DNA from: Bacteroidales bacterium
GTDB lineage: Bacteria > Bacteroidota > Bacteroidia > Bacteroidales > VadinHA17
Direction: 5' to 3'
NCBI GenBank assembly: GCA_003501665.1
Contig: DNOQ01000004.1
Span: 18,662 to 25,524, forward strand
Length of the DNA stretch: 6,863 nt
Positions 6,190 to 6,863 of this stretch are shown here, in pieces (position 1 is the stretch's first letter; every line of letters starts with the position of its first letter). The position numbers and the translations under genes were made by a program. Below the pieces are notes generated by a model. That model made no database searches, had not been told where the DNA came from, and worked only from the letters and a program-made list of their open reading frames with translations.

Positions 6190-6863
6190 TTACTTTTTAT
6201 AATGAACCAGATACTCTTTTACCTGGCTGTAAACATTCTCTCCGGTGAATCCGAGTTTTTCATCAAGGACTTTGTAAGGTGCTGAATATCCGAAGGAATT
6301 AACACCCCAAATTTTCCCTTTTGGTCCGACAAGCCCCTGCAGGGTCACTGATAATCCGGCAGTAAGTCCGAAAACCGGAATGTCATCCGGAATAACCGAT
6401 TTCCTGTAGGCATCACTCTGTTTCCTGAATAAACCTTCAGACGGAGCGGATACAATTCTTACCTTTAATCCGTCGTTTTTGAGCAGGTTTGCTCCTTCGG
6501 CCAGTGTGGATACCTCCGATCCGCTTGCTATGAGAATCACATCGGGTGTGCCGGTGCAGTCGGATACGACGTATGCACCATTTCCGGTCTGAAGCGCATC
6601 ATTGTACCTGTTCCCTGAAGAAGACGGAAGGTCTTTTATATTTTGTCTGGAAAGTATAAGAGCTGTAGGTGTTTTGTTATTCTCAAGAGCCAGCTTCCAT
6701 GCAACATTTGTCTCGATGGCATCGGCAGGCCTTAAAACCAGCATACTATTCTCCCCGTGGTGATTTTTAAGATGTTCCATGAGTCTTATCTGGGCTTCCT
6801 GCTCAACAGGCTGATGTGTGGGGCCGTCTTCCCCCACCCGGAATGCATCGTGTGTCCATATAT
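6190..6863 (-). CDS. tkt: Transketolase, C-terminal part (partial)
   Basis: The frame is open to the right edge, giving the last 223 codons or so of a protein that is normally about 660-680 residues. Transketolase moves two-carbon units between sugar phosphates in the non-oxidative pentose phosphate pathway, using thiamine diphosphate, in the cytoplasm. The visible N-terminal edge reads IWTHDAFRVGEDGPTHQPVE, the diagnostic pyrimidine-domain motif whose His and Asp residues contact the substrate. LRPAD (substrate phosphate-binding Arg) and LSRQ follow. The rest is the C-terminal domain, from ILIASGSEVSTL through WGVNSFGYSAP. The thiamine diphosphate-binding domain and the catalytic Glu lie outside the window. 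A GTG at 6837 lies inside the conserved motif (the V of VGEDGP) and is not the start. The gene ends with a strong terminator at 6146-6172 and is transcribed leftward like the next five genes, but as a separate unit. Confidence 0.95.
   Translation of the reverse strand, partial: IWTHDAFRVGEDGPTHQPVEQEAQIRLMEHLKNHHGENSMLVLRPADAIETNVAWKLALENNKTPTALILSRQNIKDLPSSSGNRYNDALQTGNGAYVVSDCTGTPDVILIASGSEVSTLAEGANLLKNDGLKVRIVSAPSEGLFRKQSDAYRKSVIPDDIPVFGLTAGLSVTLQGLVGPKGKIWGVNSFGYSAPYKVLDEKLGFTGENVYSQVKEYLVHYKK

Noticed and set aside
6835..6837. GTG as a start for a short protein of 215 residues
   Set aside because: The same frame continues upstream through IWTHDAFR, so the GTG is the Val inside the transketolase motif and the gene is simply cut by the window edge.

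Overview
The window looks like chromosomal DNA of a member of the Bacteroidota. None of the complete genes has a recognisable Shine-Dalgarno sequence; the 20 bases before each ATG are A/T-rich instead. One gene is preceded by an exact match to the Bacteroidota -7 promoter box (TAnnTTTG). The CotH-like and DUF4956 proteins also resemble families I know mainly from this phylum. I cannot place it below phylum. Base and codon use look even throughout, and I see no mobile elements, tRNAs, rRNAs or CRISPR arrays.

Layout, left to right. Positions 2-265 (+) hold the 3' end of a sugar phosphate isomerase/epimerase-like TIM-barrel gene. It converges, across 30 bases, on a minus-strand block of five complete genes. 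In the direction of transcription (right to left) these are a secreted CotH-like kinase-fold protein (5943-4876), a DUF4956 membrane protein (4855-4217), a YqaB-like HAD sugar-phosphate phosphatase (4163-3564), a lipoprotein form of glutamate racemase (3480-1951) and a secreted D-aminoacylase-type amidohydrolase (1915-296). At the right edge is the 3' part of a transketolase gene (6863-6190, minus), closed by a clear intrinsic terminator at 6146-6172. That terminator separates it from the five-gene block. The tkt/cotH-like gap also holds a 14-bp inverted repeat with a 38-base spacer.

How the genes may work together. The CotH-like and DUF4956 genes are 20 bases apart and form a pairing known from other bacteria: a secreted kinase-fold protein with an integral membrane partner. 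The last two genes are 35 bases apart and both act on D-amino acids. One is predicted to release D-amino acids from N-acyl-D-amino acids. The other keeps both catalytic cysteines and the binding motifs of glutamate racemase, but carries a lipoprotein signal and is nearly twice the usual length. Glutamate racemase is normally a small cytoplasmic enzyme of peptidoglycan synthesis, so an envelope-anchored version next to an exported D-aminoacylase is the most unusual thing here. It suggests a periplasmic module for salvage or conversion of D-amino acids. The family assignments rest on motifs I can see; the pathway is inference.
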